Assembly (NCBI RefSeq): GCF_013388355.1
Contig: NZ_CP058246.1
Span: 310,001 to 374,000, forward strand
Reading direction: 5' to 3'
DNA length: 64,000 bases
DNA from: Flavobacterium sp. LPB0248
Lineage (GTDB): Bacteria > Bacteroidota > Bacteroidia > Flavobacteriales > Flavobacteriaceae
This document shows positions 25,101 to 34,533 of the stretch, one piece after another. Both the position numbers and the translations under genes were made by a program. Every line of letters starts with the position of its first letter. Position 1 is the first letter of the stretch. Under the pieces are notes generated by a model. The model was not told where the DNA came from, searched no databases, and worked only from the letters and a program-made list of their open reading frames with translations.

Positions 25101-25167
25101 TCTCTCGCAGATTTTGCAGATTATACAAATAAAAAAAATCTGATTTATCAGCTGAATCTGCGAGAGA
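25101..25167. repeat. Inverted repeat, CTCGCAGATT family (A3)
   Basis: TCTCTCGCAGATTT at the left end and GAATCTGCGAGAGA at the right, around an AT-rich core. It starts 6 bp after the HxlR stop codon and could serve as its 3' hairpin. Confidence 0.75.
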
Positions 25168-25206
25168 AAAAATAGAGAATCGATAAAATTGTTTAAACAC
25201 GAAGCC

Positions 25207-25239
25207 AACTTTGTCAAAGTTCGAAACTTTGACAAAGTT
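25207..25239. repeat. 33-bp double palindrome, family D (D1)
   Basis: AACTTTGTCAAAGTT, a 3-nt spacer, then AACTTTGACAAAGTT. Each half is a palindrome around its central base, and the halves are complementary to each other. Full copies are at 50959-50991 and 51139-51171; a half copy is at 54203-54217. Confidence 0.8.
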
Positions 25240-25462
25240 TAAACAGCTTAGGAAAATCGAAACCAAAGAAATCATTCAAAAATTCTTAAATAAAGTTGTA
25301 ATTTTATTTGGTCAAAATCTGTTTTTTGAGTCAAAAAACGCTCAAATAAACTTAAAAAGCGCTTAAAAATGTAGTTTTTAATCATTTTTAGCTATAAAAG
25401 TTCTATCTTACAAAAAAGGCGAACGCCTGTTCTTTTGTCCTATATTCTAAAAACTACAAAAA

Positions 25463-26539
25463 ATGAAACAATTATTACAGTGGACCATTATAATTCCTAT
25501 TCTATCATGGGCGCTCCTATTTAGCGGACTGATAGAAAACAGCACTATTTTTCAAATCGTTGCAAGTATTCTGCTTATTCTAAGTGTGATGTCGGCTGTA
25601 CATCATTCAGAAATTATTGCAGAACGTGTTGGAGAACCATATGGTACGATTATTTTGGCTATTTCGATCACTGTAATTGAAGTTTCTATTATTGTTTCTT
25701 TAATGCTTTCTGAAGGTTCAGAGGCAGCTTCTTTGGCCAGAGATACGGTTTATGCTGCCACAATGCTTATCTTAAATGGAATTATAGGCTTGTGTCTTCT
25801 TATTGGAAGCATCAAACATTACGAACAGAATTTCTCTCCTTCTTCGGTAACCATTGGTTTGGTTTCGCTTATTTCGATTATTGTATTCACTTTAGTGTTT
25901 CCAACATTTACAGAAAGTGTCCACGGTTCTTATTATTCAACGCCTCAGCTTATTTTTGCTTCGATTGCCTGTCTGATTATTTACGGTTCTTTTTTGTTTG
26001 CGCAAACCAAAGGATATCGCCAATATTTTCTAACCAATACTACAAACGAAGACGAATCTAAAACACATCCAATTGAAATTAATAACAAAACATTTTACAC
26101 TAGCCTATTTTTTCTACTAGTGAGTTTAGGAATTGTGGTTTTACTAGCCAAAACCCTCTCGCCTACTATTGAAACTATAATTATAAGTCACAATCTTCCA
26201 AAATCTTTGGTTGGGGTTATAATCGCCATCATCATTTTATTGCCAGAAGCGATCGCAGCGATAATTGCAGCCAAAAAGAACAGATTGCAAACGAGTTTAA
26301 ACCTTGCTTTAGGTTCTGCACTTGCCAGTATTGGTTTAACTATCCCAACTGTTGCGTTAGTTTGTATCTTATTGGGAATTCCTATTGTTTTAGGGCTTGA
26401 TATTAAATCTATTGTCCTTTTGGCGCTGTCTGTTTTTACCGTAATGCTTTCTCTTAGCAAAGGAAAATCGAATATCGTTTACGGCGTTGTACTTTTAGTC
26501 AATTTGTTTGCTTATATGTTTTTGATGATTTATCCTTAA
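25463..26539 (+). CDS. ChaA-like calcium/cation:proton antiporter
   Basis: 358-residue inner-membrane protein with about 11 hydrophobic helices. The first CaCA alpha-repeat is VHHSEIIAERVGEPYGTIILAISITVIEVS, close to the ChaA signature (GEPyGtiiLt.sVT.IEV). The second repeat is IILLPEAIAAIIAAKKNRLQTSLNLALGSALASIGLT, with the conserved E and the GSALAS motif. It exports Ca2+, Na+ or K+ in exchange for H+, giving alkaline or calcium tolerance. It is a single gene, closed by a symmetric terminator at 26571. Confidence 0.88.
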   Translation: MKQLLQWTIIIPILSWALLFSGLIENSTIFQIVASILLILSVMSAVHHSEIIAERVGEPYGTIILAISITVIEVSIIVSLMLSEGSEAASLARDTVYAATMLILNGIIGLCLLIGSIKHYEQNFSPSSVTIGLVSLISIIVFTLVFPTFTESVHGSYYSTPQLIFASIACLIIYGSFLFAQTKGYRQYFLTNTTNEDESKTHPIEINNKTFYTSLFFLLVSLGIVVLLAKTLSPTIETIIISHNLPKSLVGVIIAIIILLPEAIAAIIAAKKNRLQTSLNLALGSALASIGLTIPTVALVCILLGIPIVLGLDIKSIVLLALSVFTVMLSLSKGKSNIVYGVVLLVNLFAYMFLMIYP

Positions 26540-26570
26540 AAAATGGGATTTAAACACATAGCTTAAAAAA

Positions 26571-26602
26571 AGCCTGTAAAATTAATGTTTACAGGCTTTT
26601 TA
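26571..26602. terminator. Bidirectional rho-independent terminator
   Basis: AGCCTGTAAA (26571-26580) and its exact complement (26588-26597) with a 7-nt loop. It has T-runs on the plus side and A-runs (T on the minus strand) on the other. It lies between the convergent antiporter and STN-protein genes and can serve both. Confidence 0.9.
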
Positions 26603-26609
26603 TCATTTT

Positions 26610-28373
26610 TTAAAACAACGTCAATCCAAAACTCCATCCTATCCATCCGAGAATATCTTTGCTATTATTGTTGATTATAGTGTAGCGTTTCGTACGATCC
26701 TGAACGAATGTAGAAGTATTTACGTTTCCGTTTTTATCTTGTTTCTCAGACCAATAAAAATTTAAAGACGGTCCTGCAGATATCGCTACGCCTTTACACA
26801 ATTGAAAAGAAAAGGAAGAATCAAATTTAGATAACGAATTATAAATGTCCCAATTTCCTAAATAAAGATACTGTGTGCTAAATTCGGGATTAAAAGTGAA
26901 ACGTTTCCCTAACGGAATGTTCTTTCCTAATCCGATTCCAAAAGAGAATAGTTTTTCTTCATCGTTTCTATCGCTTCTTCCCGCCATTAAAATGGTATAC
27001 ATTTTATGATCTCCTGTTTTTACAGCAAGATTTATATCTGAAATTTCGTTGCTTGTTATGCTGATTTTTTTATATCCGCCTTTTTTAAAGTTTAACAGAC
27101 CAAAACTATAACCATACGGTGAATCTGTTATATTGACTAATCCAAATTGTACTCCATTTAATTCTTTGGCATAATTAAAAAGACCTGTAATTTGAGCGCC
27201 TCGCACGGTATCTTTTCCAATATTGTAAATTCCCGAAAGCTGTAATCCGTTTTGAGAACCCTTTACTGTATTCCCAATTCCTGCAATTTGAAGTCCTTTA
27301 GAATCTTTATATACATTGTTGTAGATACCGCCCATTTGCAAACCGACTTGCGAACCTTTTACACTATTATGAATACCGCTTACTTGCAATCCTCTTAAAT
27401 TGCCAAAAACATTATTATAGATTCCGGCTAACTGAACTCCGTTAACAGATCCACCAACAGTATTAAATATTCCGGCTATTTGAAGCGCATCAACATTCAT
27501 ACGATTAATGTTGTAAAGTCCTGCCATTTCAAGTCCGCGAACTCCAGCATTATAACCTCCTAATATATTTAGCGAAAAATTATTGACAATCTGCGTATTC
27601 AGCATTCCTCGAGTGCTGATACTCGGAATTAAAGAAGCCTGCAAAGGAACCTTAGAAATAAATCCTCCTAGATTGAGCGCTTGTATTTTTTGTTTGGAAG
27701 AAATAAAGAAACGGCCAATTCCTGATCTTTCAATTGCAGAGAAATCTCCATCAATATAATCTGTTTTATTTTTTTTGTCTCCCATCTGAATTTTAATTTC
27801 AGAAAGAAATACCATCGTTACCGTTTTATAATTCTCCTTAACCGCTGTAAGTTCTATAGCTTGAGGTGCATTTTTTAATCGAAGTTCAAAAAAACCATCT
27901 TTATTGGTTAATGTAGACACTAGTGCATTCTTCTCTAATACACTCACATTTTCAATACGATTATTGGTTTGTGTATCTACAATATAACCAATAACAATTT
28001 GCTGTCCGTCACTCATAACAGTGTTTTTTTCTAACACTAAAGCAAGTTCTAAAGGCGCATAACGAACAATAACAAATCCTGGCGATTCTTTAAATTCATA
28101 TTTGGCACCTAACAACTGATCTAGAACTCCTTTTATGGTATTATTATCGGTATGAATGCTAACGACGCTATCTTTTACAGCTAGTTTGCCATAATAAGCA
28201 AATCTAAAATTTCCTTTCTCTTCCACTAAATCCAAAACACTGCCTAATGGCTTCTTATCTGCCTGAATAGAAATTTCATTTTCTAGTACCGATTGTGCAT
28301 TTGCTTTAAAAAAGATACCCGAAGTAAGGGTTAAAAAGATGGCTGTAAAAACAAACTTTATGTTTCTTGGCAT
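26610..28373 (-). CDS. Outer-membrane STN/carboxypeptidase-regulatory-like protein with surface repeats
   Basis: 587-residue exported protein. I choose the Met before PRNIKFVF (28373), which gives a good signal peptide ending FFKANAQ; the longer frame adds an unlikely leader. An STN domain follows (ISIQADKKPLGSVLDLVEEKGN...), as in FecA-type receptors. Then comes a carboxypeptidase-regulatory-like segment (VIGYIVDTQTNNRIENVSV). At least seven repeats of about 22 residues with the core LQxxGIxN (VQLAGIYN, LQVSGIHN, LQMGGIYN) follow. A beta-rich C-terminus could be a barrel (SFQLCKGVAISAGPSLNF). The function is unknown. The repeats resemble the LA_2272-type surface repeat. Confidence 0.7.
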   Translation of the reverse strand: MPRNIKFVFTAIFLTLTSGIFFKANAQSVLENEISIQADKKPLGSVLDLVEEKGNFRFAYYGKLAVKDSVVSIHTDNNTIKGVLDQLLGAKYEFKESPGFVIVRYAPLELALVLEKNTVMSDGQQIVIGYIVDTQTNNRIENVSVLEKNALVSTLTNKDGFFELRLKNAPQAIELTAVKENYKTVTMVFLSEIKIQMGDKKNKTDYIDGDFSAIERSGIGRFFISSKQKIQALNLGGFISKVPLQASLIPSISTRGMLNTQIVNNFSLNILGGYNAGVRGLEMAGLYNINRMNVDALQIAGIFNTVGGSVNGVQLAGIYNNVFGNLRGLQVSGIHNSVKGSQVGLQMGGIYNNVYKDSKGLQIAGIGNTVKGSQNGLQLSGIYNIGKDTVRGAQITGLFNYAKELNGVQFGLVNITDSPYGYSFGLLNFKKGGYKKISITSNEISDINLAVKTGDHKMYTILMAGRSDRNDEEKLFSFGIGLGKNIPLGKRFTFNPEFSTQYLYLGNWDIYNSLSKFDSSFSFQLCKGVAISAGPSLNFYWSEKQDKNGNVNTSTFVQDRTKRYTIINNNSKDILGWIGWSFGLTLF

Positions 28374-28706
28374 AAAAAGGATATAATACTTTAATGAATT
28401 AAATCTTGGATCCAGTGATTGGGTTTCCAAAATTACCTCAATTCCTATATTTTCAATAAACATTTTTATATTTTTTTACTTCTTTTTTCTTACGAACAGT
28501 AAACGGCTTCCAATAAAAGTAGTTCACAATTGACATTAGCAGTATTACAACGATTTAGTTGAAAAATAGTCTTAATAAGCGTAATTTTTACACATAAAAA
28601 GTATCACAATAAAGACCAAAAGTGAACGATTTTACCCCTTATTTTTCAGCATTTTTCTCTAACTTAGCGCTCTACATTTTGAAATGTAAGATTAAAATAA
28701 CCATTG

Positions 28707-28769
28707 TTTTGCTGCAAAACATTGAATGAAAAAGAATTACCATACTTTCTCTTACTTTTTGCTGCAAAA
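28707..28769. promoter_or_regulatory. Two identical palindromes TTTTGCTGCAAAA upstream of gnd
   Basis: Exact 13-bp palindromes at 28707-28719 and 28757-28769, 50 bp apart, which is close to a whole number of helical turns. They lie 35-97 bp before the gnd start. The form (even arms around one central base) resembles operators of LacI/GntR-type sugar regulators. No regulator gene is adjacent. Confidence 0.55.
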
Positions 28770-28803
28770 ACATTTCTTCTAATAATTTAGTTAATTGAAA
28801 ACT

Positions 28804-30213
28804 ATGAGCAAATTTGATTTTGGAATTGTAGGACTCGGCGTAATGGGTCGTAACTTACTTTTAAATATCGCCAGCCATAACTTTGCGGCTGCAGGTTTAG
28901 ACTTAGACACCGAAAAAGTCAATTCTCTTCAACAAGAAGCCGATGCTAATCACACTATTGAAGCGACGACAGATGTAAAACATTTTGTAGAGCTTATTCA
29001 GCAGCCAAGAGCGATTATGTTATTGGTTCCTGCTGGAAAACCAGTAGACAGCGCTATTGCAAGTTTATTGCCTCACTTAGATAAAGGAGACATTATTATT
29101 GATGGTGGAAACACTTATTTTACTGATACTGACAGAAGATTTATCGAATTGTCTGAAAAAGGAATCCACTTCTTCGGAATGGGAATTTCGGGCGGTGAAA
29201 AAGGTGCTCGTTTCGGTCCTGCTATGATGCCAGGAGGAGATCAGAAAGCGTATGAAAGATTACGTCCTATTTTTGAAGCAATTGCAGCAAAAGTAGATGG
29301 CGAACCTTGCGTAGAATATTTAGGAAATGGTTCTGCTGGAAACTATGTAAAAATGGTTCACAACGGAATTGAATACGGAATTATGCAGTTGATTTCTGAG
29401 ATTTATGACTTAATGAAAAGAGGTTATAACTTAGACGACGAAACGATTCAGAAAACTTTTGAAGAATGGAACCAGACTGATGATTTGAGATCGTACCTGA
29501 TTGAAATCACTGGAAAAATCCTAAAACAAGAAGATACAGACGGAGGTCTTTTAATCAATAAAATTTCGGATTGGGCAAGATCTAAAGGAACAGGAAAATG
29601 GACTTCGCAAAATGCAATGGACTTACAAGTTCCAGTTCCGACAATCGACGCAGCGGTTAACATGCGCGATATGTCTAAAACTAAACCAGAAAGAATTGAA
29701 GCGGCTACAAAATTAGTTTGGAACGCTGGTGAAAAGAATGTTTCTCAAAGCGAAGCAATTGCATCTTTAAAATCAGCTTTGTTCTTTTCTATCGTAGTAA
29801 CTTACGCTCAAGGTTTAGCACAGCTACACACGGCTTCTAAAGAATACAACTACGGCTTAAATTTAGAAACAGTTGCTAAAATCTGGCGCGGCGGATGTAT
29901 CATTCGTGCTACCATTTTAGAAGATTTTAGAAAAGCTTATGTTGCAAAATCAGATTTACCAAACTTACTTTTGGATAATGGAATTGCTTCAAAACTAACC
30001 GAAAATCAAGCAGGAATGCGTGCTGTAATTCAGTTTGCAGTTCAAAAAGGATTACCTGTTTCAGGATTAATGAATTCGCTGGCTTATTATGATGCTTACA
30101 GATCTGCAAATCTGCCAACAAACTTAATTCAGGCACAACGTGATTTCTTTGGAGCACACACTTACGAACGTATCGACAAAGAAGGTGTTTTCCATACCCA
30201 ATGGGCTGAATAA
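28804..30213 (+). CDS. gnd: 6-phosphogluconate dehydrogenase, decarboxylating
   Basis: Cytoplasmic enzyme of 469 residues, the normal Gnd length. It oxidises 6-phosphogluconate to ribulose-5-phosphate with NADP+. The NAD(P) loop is GLGVMGRNLLLNIA; other signatures are IIDGGNTYFTDT, GISGGEKGARFGP, and the catalytic KMVHNGIEYGIMQ with Lys and Asn. The C-terminus contains FGAHTYERIDKEGVFHTQW. I use the ATG at 28804; a TTG three codons upstream is less likely. It is the first gene of the pentose-phosphate operon and follows the paired palindromes. Confidence 0.97.
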   Translation: MSKFDFGIVGLGVMGRNLLLNIASHNFAAAGLDLDTEKVNSLQQEADANHTIEATTDVKHFVELIQQPRAIMLLVPAGKPVDSAIASLLPHLDKGDIIIDGGNTYFTDTDRRFIELSEKGIHFFGMGISGGEKGARFGPAMMPGGDQKAYERLRPIFEAIAAKVDGEPCVEYLGNGSAGNYVKMVHNGIEYGIMQLISEIYDLMKRGYNLDDETIQKTFEEWNQTDDLRSYLIEITGKILKQEDTDGGLLINKISDWARSKGTGKWTSQNAMDLQVPVPTIDAAVNMRDMSKTKPERIEAATKLVWNAGEKNVSQSEAIASLKSALFFSIVVTYAQGLAQLHTASKEYNYGLNLETVAKIWRGGCIIRATILEDFRKAYVAKSDLPNLLLDNGIASKLTENQAGMRAVIQFAVQKGLPVSGLMNSLAYYDAYRSANLPTNLIQAQRDFFGAHTYERIDKEGVFHTQWAE

Positions 30214-30247
30214 GACAACTAAAAAAACAACACAACTAAACTACACA

Positions 30248-31777
30248 ATGACTAAAAATAAACTAAAGAATCCAACAATCATTGTTATTTTTGGTGGAAC
30301 TGGAGATCTAGCAAAGAGAAAGCTATTCCCCGCTTTTCAAAATCTGTATCTTGACGGACGTATGTCTGAAAAGTTTCAGATTATTGCTCTTGGAAGAGCT
30401 GAAAAAACCAATGAAGATTTTCGAGCTTATGTAGCAGAAAATCTAAATCTATTCTCAAGAAGAAAAGGAATTGATGATCCAGAAACAGAAAAATTTCTTT
30501 CGCACATCTCTTACCACAGTCTTGATATCGATAAAGAAGAGTCGTACATTGGATTAAATGAAAAAATAAACAATTTTGACCTTGCCTTTGGTGAACGTTC
30601 TAATCGTCTTTTCTATCTTTCGATTACGCCTTCTTTCATTTCAACGATTTCAAGCAACATCAAGAAAATCGGACTTGCTGCAAATCCGAAACAAGATCGT
30701 ATTATTATCGAAAAACCATTTGGTTACGATAAAGCCTCTGCAATTGAGTTGAATGAAATGCTTTCGCAGACTTTCAAAGAAGAGCAGATTTACAGAATCG
30801 ATCATTATTTAGGAAAAGAAACGGTTCAGAATATTTTGGCTTTCCGTTTTGGAAACTCAATGTTTGAGCCTTTATGGAGCCGTAATTTCATTGATTTTGT
30901 GCAAATTACCGTTGCAGAAGAAGTTGGCGTTGAAGAACGCGGTGGATTCTACGAAGGTGTTGGTGCATTGAAAGACATGATTCAGAATCACTTGTTTCAG
31001 ATTTTATGTATGACGGCTATGGAAGCGCCTGCTTCTTTAAATGCTGATGACATTCGTAATCGAAAAGCAGATGTTTTAAAGTCAATTCGTCGTATTAAAC
31101 CAGAAGAAGTCGATCATTATATTGTAAGAGGTCAGTATGATGCTGGAGAAATAAAAGGAGTTCCTGTTCCAGGTTACCGTCAAGATAAAGGCATTGCGCC
31201 AGATTCTAATACAGAAACTTATGTAGCAATGAAAATCTATTTGGACAACTGGAGATGGCAGGGAATTCCGTTCTACTTGCGTTCAGGAAAAAGAATGGAA
31301 GAAAAACAGTCTTCGATCATTATTCAGTTTAAACCAGTGCCACATTCTTCATTCTCATACGGAAAAGAAGGTATGACACCAAACCGATTGATTATCAACA
31401 TTCAACCTTCAATGGACATTAAACTGCAGTTTATGACCAAAAAACCAGGCTTATCGATGTCTTTAAGACCTGCAGAAATGGTTTTTGATTATTTTTCTTG
31501 TTCTACAATGTCGCCAGAAGCTTATGAAACCTTAATTGCAGATGCATTATTGGGAGATCCTACCCTATTTATGCGTTGGGATCAGGTGGAAGAAGCTTGG
31601 GATGCAATTGAAACGATTCAGCAAGTTTGGAAAACAACGCCTCCAAAAAATTTCCCAAATTACAAAGCAGGAAGCTGGGGACCTGAAGAAGCTGATGAAT
31701 TGTTAGCACGTCAAGGCCACAAATGGATTCCGAATACACAAACAAAAGAAGAAGTTTTAAATGATACAGATTTATAA
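30248..31777 (+). CDS. zwf: Glucose-6-phosphate 1-dehydrogenase
   Basis: 509-residue enzyme of the oxidative pentose-phosphate pathway, making 6-phosphogluconolactone and NADPH. The N-terminal cofactor loop is IFGGTGDLAKRKLFPAF. The active-site signature RIDHYLGKETVQN contains the catalytic His and Lys, and EKPFGYD is the substrate-binding Lys motif. The ATG at 30248 is chosen since the family begins a few residues before the cofactor loop; the frame is open further upstream into gnd. It is 34 bp after gnd and overlaps pgl by 17 bp. Confidence 0.97.
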   Translation: MTKNKLKNPTIIVIFGGTGDLAKRKLFPAFQNLYLDGRMSEKFQIIALGRAEKTNEDFRAYVAENLNLFSRRKGIDDPETEKFLSHISYHSLDIDKEESYIGLNEKINNFDLAFGERSNRLFYLSITPSFISTISSNIKKIGLAANPKQDRIIIEKPFGYDKASAIELNEMLSQTFKEEQIYRIDHYLGKETVQNILAFRFGNSMFEPLWSRNFIDFVQITVAEEVGVEERGGFYEGVGALKDMIQNHLFQILCMTAMEAPASLNADDIRNRKADVLKSIRRIKPEEVDHYIVRGQYDAGEIKGVPVPGYRQDKGIAPDSNTETYVAMKIYLDNWRWQGIPFYLRSGKRMEEKQSSIIIQFKPVPHSSFSYGKEGMTPNRLIINIQPSMDIKLQFMTKKPGLSMSLRPAEMVFDYFSCSTMSPEAYETLIADALLGDPTLFMRWDQVEEAWDAIETIQQVWKTTPPKNFPNYKAGSWGPEEADELLARQGHKWIPNTQTKEEVLNDTDL

Positions 31778-32477
31778 TAACACAGAAGAAATTAATACTA
31801 CAGCAGCAGATCTTTTTGTAGAATCGGCGCAAAAAGCAATAGCTGCAAATGGCCAATTTACAGCTGTACTTACAGGGGGTTCTTCTCCTGCTGGGATTTA
31901 CAAATTATTAGCTTCTAATGCTTACAAAAACAAAATAGACTGGAGTAAAGTTTATATTTTTTGGGGTGACGAAAGATGGGTTCCGCTTAACGATGATTTG
32001 AGCAATGCTAAAATGTCTTACTCCACTTTATTGAGCCACGTTCCTATTCCGCAAGAGAACATTTTTGAAATGTACAAAGACGGAGTTACACCAGAAGAAT
32101 ATGCTGCTGAATACGAAAAGTCAATTAGAACAGTTTTAGGTGAAGAAGGTAAATTTGACTTGATTCTCTTAGGTATGGGAGATGACGGACATACGGCTTC
32201 TCTTTTCCCTGGTGAAGCGGTTCTAGAAGAGCAAACCAAATGGGTTGACGCTTATTATTTGGCTCCACAAAAAATGTATCGCATCACGCTTACGGCTCCA
32301 ATAATCAATAAAGCAGAAAAGATTGTAGTAGTGGCTTTTGGAGAAAAGAAAGTTCATGCTTTGAAAGAAGTTACGACGGGCGAATACAATCCAACATTAT
32401 ATCCAATGCAATTGATTAAACCAATTTCTGGTGAATTATTGTTTTTGGTGGATAAAGTTGCTGCCGGAACAAACTAA
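31761..32477 (+). CDS. pgl: 6-phosphogluconolactonase
   Basis: 238-residue lactonase (DevB/Pgl type) that hydrolyses 6-phosphogluconolactone. Family signatures: VLTGGSSPAGIYKLLA, WGDERWVPLNDDLSNAKM, and LLGMGDDGHTASLFPG with the catalytic His. It starts 17 bp inside the end of zwf, so it is translationally coupled. With gnd and zwf it completes the oxidative branch in one operon, and is followed by a good terminator. Confidence 0.96.
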   Translation: MIQIYNNTEEINTTAADLFVESAQKAIAANGQFTAVLTGGSSPAGIYKLLASNAYKNKIDWSKVYIFWGDERWVPLNDDLSNAKMSYSTLLSHVPIPQENIFEMYKDGVTPEEYAAEYEKSIRTVLGEEGKFDLILLGMGDDGHTASLFPGEAVLEEQTKWVDAYYLAPQKMYRITLTAPIINKAEKIVVVAFGEKKVHALKEVTTGEYNPTLYPMQLIKPISGELLFLVDKVAAGTN

Positions 32478-32502
32478 TAAATTATTTATTCCCATATAAT
32501 TT

Positions 32503-32550
32503 AAGGTCTATGCTGAAAAGTGTAGACCTTAATTTTTTTGTTTTTTTTCT
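32503..32550 (+). terminator. Terminator of the gnd-zwf-pgl operon
   Basis: AAGGTCTA (32503-32510) pairs with TAGACCTT (32523-32530), followed by AA and a long T-rich run. It lies 25 bp after the pgl stop. Confidence 0.85.
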
Positions 32551-32622
32551 CTCGCAGATCTTGCAGATTTGGCAGATATTATAATTAAAAAAATCTGCTG
32601 AATCTGCTAAATCTGCGAGAGA
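32548..32622. repeat. Inverted repeat, CTCGCAGATT family (A4)
   Basis: Left end TCTCTCGCAGATCTTGCAG and right end CTGCTAAATCTGCGAGAGA, with several CAGATT units in both arms. It sits directly after the pentose-phosphate terminator and before the TPR lipoprotein gene. Confidence 0.75.
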
Positions 32623-32805
32623 ACTATATGCTTAAAGCAATTCAAAAACCGACCGCAAAACACTGAAAAACAAATATTTACAAAACCTATTTCTTTTTTA
32701 TTTAATTTTGTTTAATACTCTCCGTATCAAACTATTATACTATAAGCATCATTTTTATTCTTTCGAGCTTTTACACTGATTATATAATTTCAAATCCATT
32801 TTGCA

Positions 32806-34524
32806 ATGAAATATAATTACTTTTTAATGGCTGTTTTTCTTCTTTTTATTTCCTGTAAAGAAAAAAACACCGAACCCAAATCAGTTAAAGCTTCTCAAGG
32901 ATGTTATATTCCGAAAACGAACGATAAAGATTGGTACACCCAAAACAAAAAAGCACCAAAATTTAAAGGTCTTGATGGTGTGAACTTTAAAATTACAACC
33001 AATAATCCCGAAGCGCACGAATACTTCAATCAGGGAATGATGTTGGCGTACGGATTTAATCACGCCGAAGCAGCAAGGTCATTTTATGAAGCTTCGCGTT
33101 TAGACCCGAATTGTGCTATGGCATATTGGGGATTTGCTTATGTTTTAGGTCCGAATTACAATGCCGGAATGGAAGAAGATAATTTTCAGCGTGCTTATGA
33201 TGCGGCTCAAAAAGCTAAAAAGCTTTCTGCGAAATGTTCTCCCAAAGAAATGGCTATAATTGATGCATTATTAACGCGTTATGCTAAAAATCCTCCTGCT
33301 GATAGAAAACCGCTCGACATTGCGTATGCCAAAGCGATGAAAAAAGTATATACGCAGTTTCCTTTAGATCCAGATATTGGTGCGCTTTACGCGGAATCTC
33401 AAATGAATCTCCATCCATGGGATTTGTATGAAAAAGACACCGGAATACCTAAAAAATGGACTCCAGAAATACTCGCTGTTTTAAACGAACTGATTAAAAA
33501 AAATCCGAAACATCCAGGTGCGCATCATTTTTTGGTTCATGCGGTTGAAGCTTCAGCACATCCAGAAAACGGACTTAAAAGTGCTAAATTACTAGAAACT
33601 TTAGTTCCAGGATCGGGACATTTGGTGCACATGCCATCTCATATTTACATTCGCACAGGAAATTATCATGAAGGCACACTTTCTAATATTGAGGCTGTTC
33701 GAATTGATAGTTTGTATTCTACTGCCTGTAATGCACAAGGTGCTTATCCTCTTGCCTATTATCCACACAATTATCATTTCTTGGTGGCTACAGCGGCTTT
33801 AGAAGGAAATTCAAAATTGGCTTGGGAATCGGCACAGATATTACAGCAGCATATGTCTCCTAAAATCATGCGTGAAGCCGGTTGGGGAACTTTACAGCAT
33901 TATTATAGCATTCCGTATTACATAGCTGTAAAATTTTCGATGTGGGATAAAATTATGGAGATTCCGAAACCTGAAAAGGATCTCGTATATCCAAACGCCA
34001 TTTGGCATTATGCAAGAGGAATGGCTTATCTTGGGAAAAATGATATCGCCAATGCCGAAAAACAGCTTGCTTCTCTGAACCAATTAGCAAAAGATAAAAC
34101 CTTAAAAGAGGTTACCATTTGGAATATCAATACCACTTATGATCTTGTTCAGATTGCTGCCAACGTTCTTTCAGCAGGAGTTGAAGCCAAAAAGAATAAT
34201 TTAGATAAAGCGATTTCTCTTTTAAACAAAGCAATAGCAATCGAAGATCAATTAAACTACAACGAACCACCAGATTGGTTTTTCTCCGTTAGACATTATT
34301 TAGGCTCAGTTTTGCTTAAAGCTGGAAAATACGCCGAAGCTGAAAAAATCTACAAACAAGATTTGCAAACGCTCCCAAAAAACGGCTTCGCCTTAATCGG
34401 ACTTTATAATTCTCTAAGACTACAGAAAAAAGAAAAAGAGACTTTAAAAATTAAAACCTATTTTGATGATGCTTGGCAATATGCTGACTTTGAGATTAAG
34501 GATTCTTCTAGTATTGTGGAGTGA
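32806..34524 (+). CDS. TPR-repeat lipoprotein
   Basis: 572-residue lipoprotein (MAVFLLFISCKEKN gives a lipobox with Cys at residue 17). The mature part is helical, with several tetratricopeptide-like units, for example EYFNQGMMLAYGFNHAEAARSFYEASRLDPNCAMAYWG and AEAEKIYKQDLQTLPKNGFALIGLYNSL. Conserved histidines and tyrosines occur in HHFLVHAVEAS and HMPSHIYIRTGNYHEG. Family members are widespread in Bacteroidota, and the role is unknown; a scaffold for envelope complexes is plausible. It is convergent with the fibre gene array. Confidence 0.75.
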   Translation: MKYNYFLMAVFLLFISCKEKNTEPKSVKASQGCYIPKTNDKDWYTQNKKAPKFKGLDGVNFKITTNNPEAHEYFNQGMMLAYGFNHAEAARSFYEASRLDPNCAMAYWGFAYVLGPNYNAGMEEDNFQRAYDAAQKAKKLSAKCSPKEMAIIDALLTRYAKNPPADRKPLDIAYAKAMKKVYTQFPLDPDIGALYAESQMNLHPWDLYEKDTGIPKKWTPEILAVLNELIKKNPKHPGAHHFLVHAVEASAHPENGLKSAKLLETLVPGSGHLVHMPSHIYIRTGNYHEGTLSNIEAVRIDSLYSTACNAQGAYPLAYYPHNYHFLVATAALEGNSKLAWESAQILQQHMSPKIMREAGWGTLQHYYSIPYYIAVKFSMWDKIMEIPKPEKDLVYPNAIWHYARGMAYLGKNDIANAEKQLASLNQLAKDKTLKEVTIWNINTTYDLVQIAANVLSAGVEAKKNNLDKAISLLNKAIAIEDQLNYNEPPDWFFSVRHYLGSVLLKAGKYAEAEKIYKQDLQTLPKNGFALIGLYNSLRLQKKEKETLKIKTYFDDAWQYADFEIKDSSSIVE

Positions 34525-34533
34525 TTTTTATCT

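Noticed and set aside
24751..25275. 174-codon minus-strand frame over the HxlR gene
   Set aside because: Phe/Ser-rich translation typical of antisense to an AT-rich gene. The HxlR protein on the plus strand is clearly the real one.
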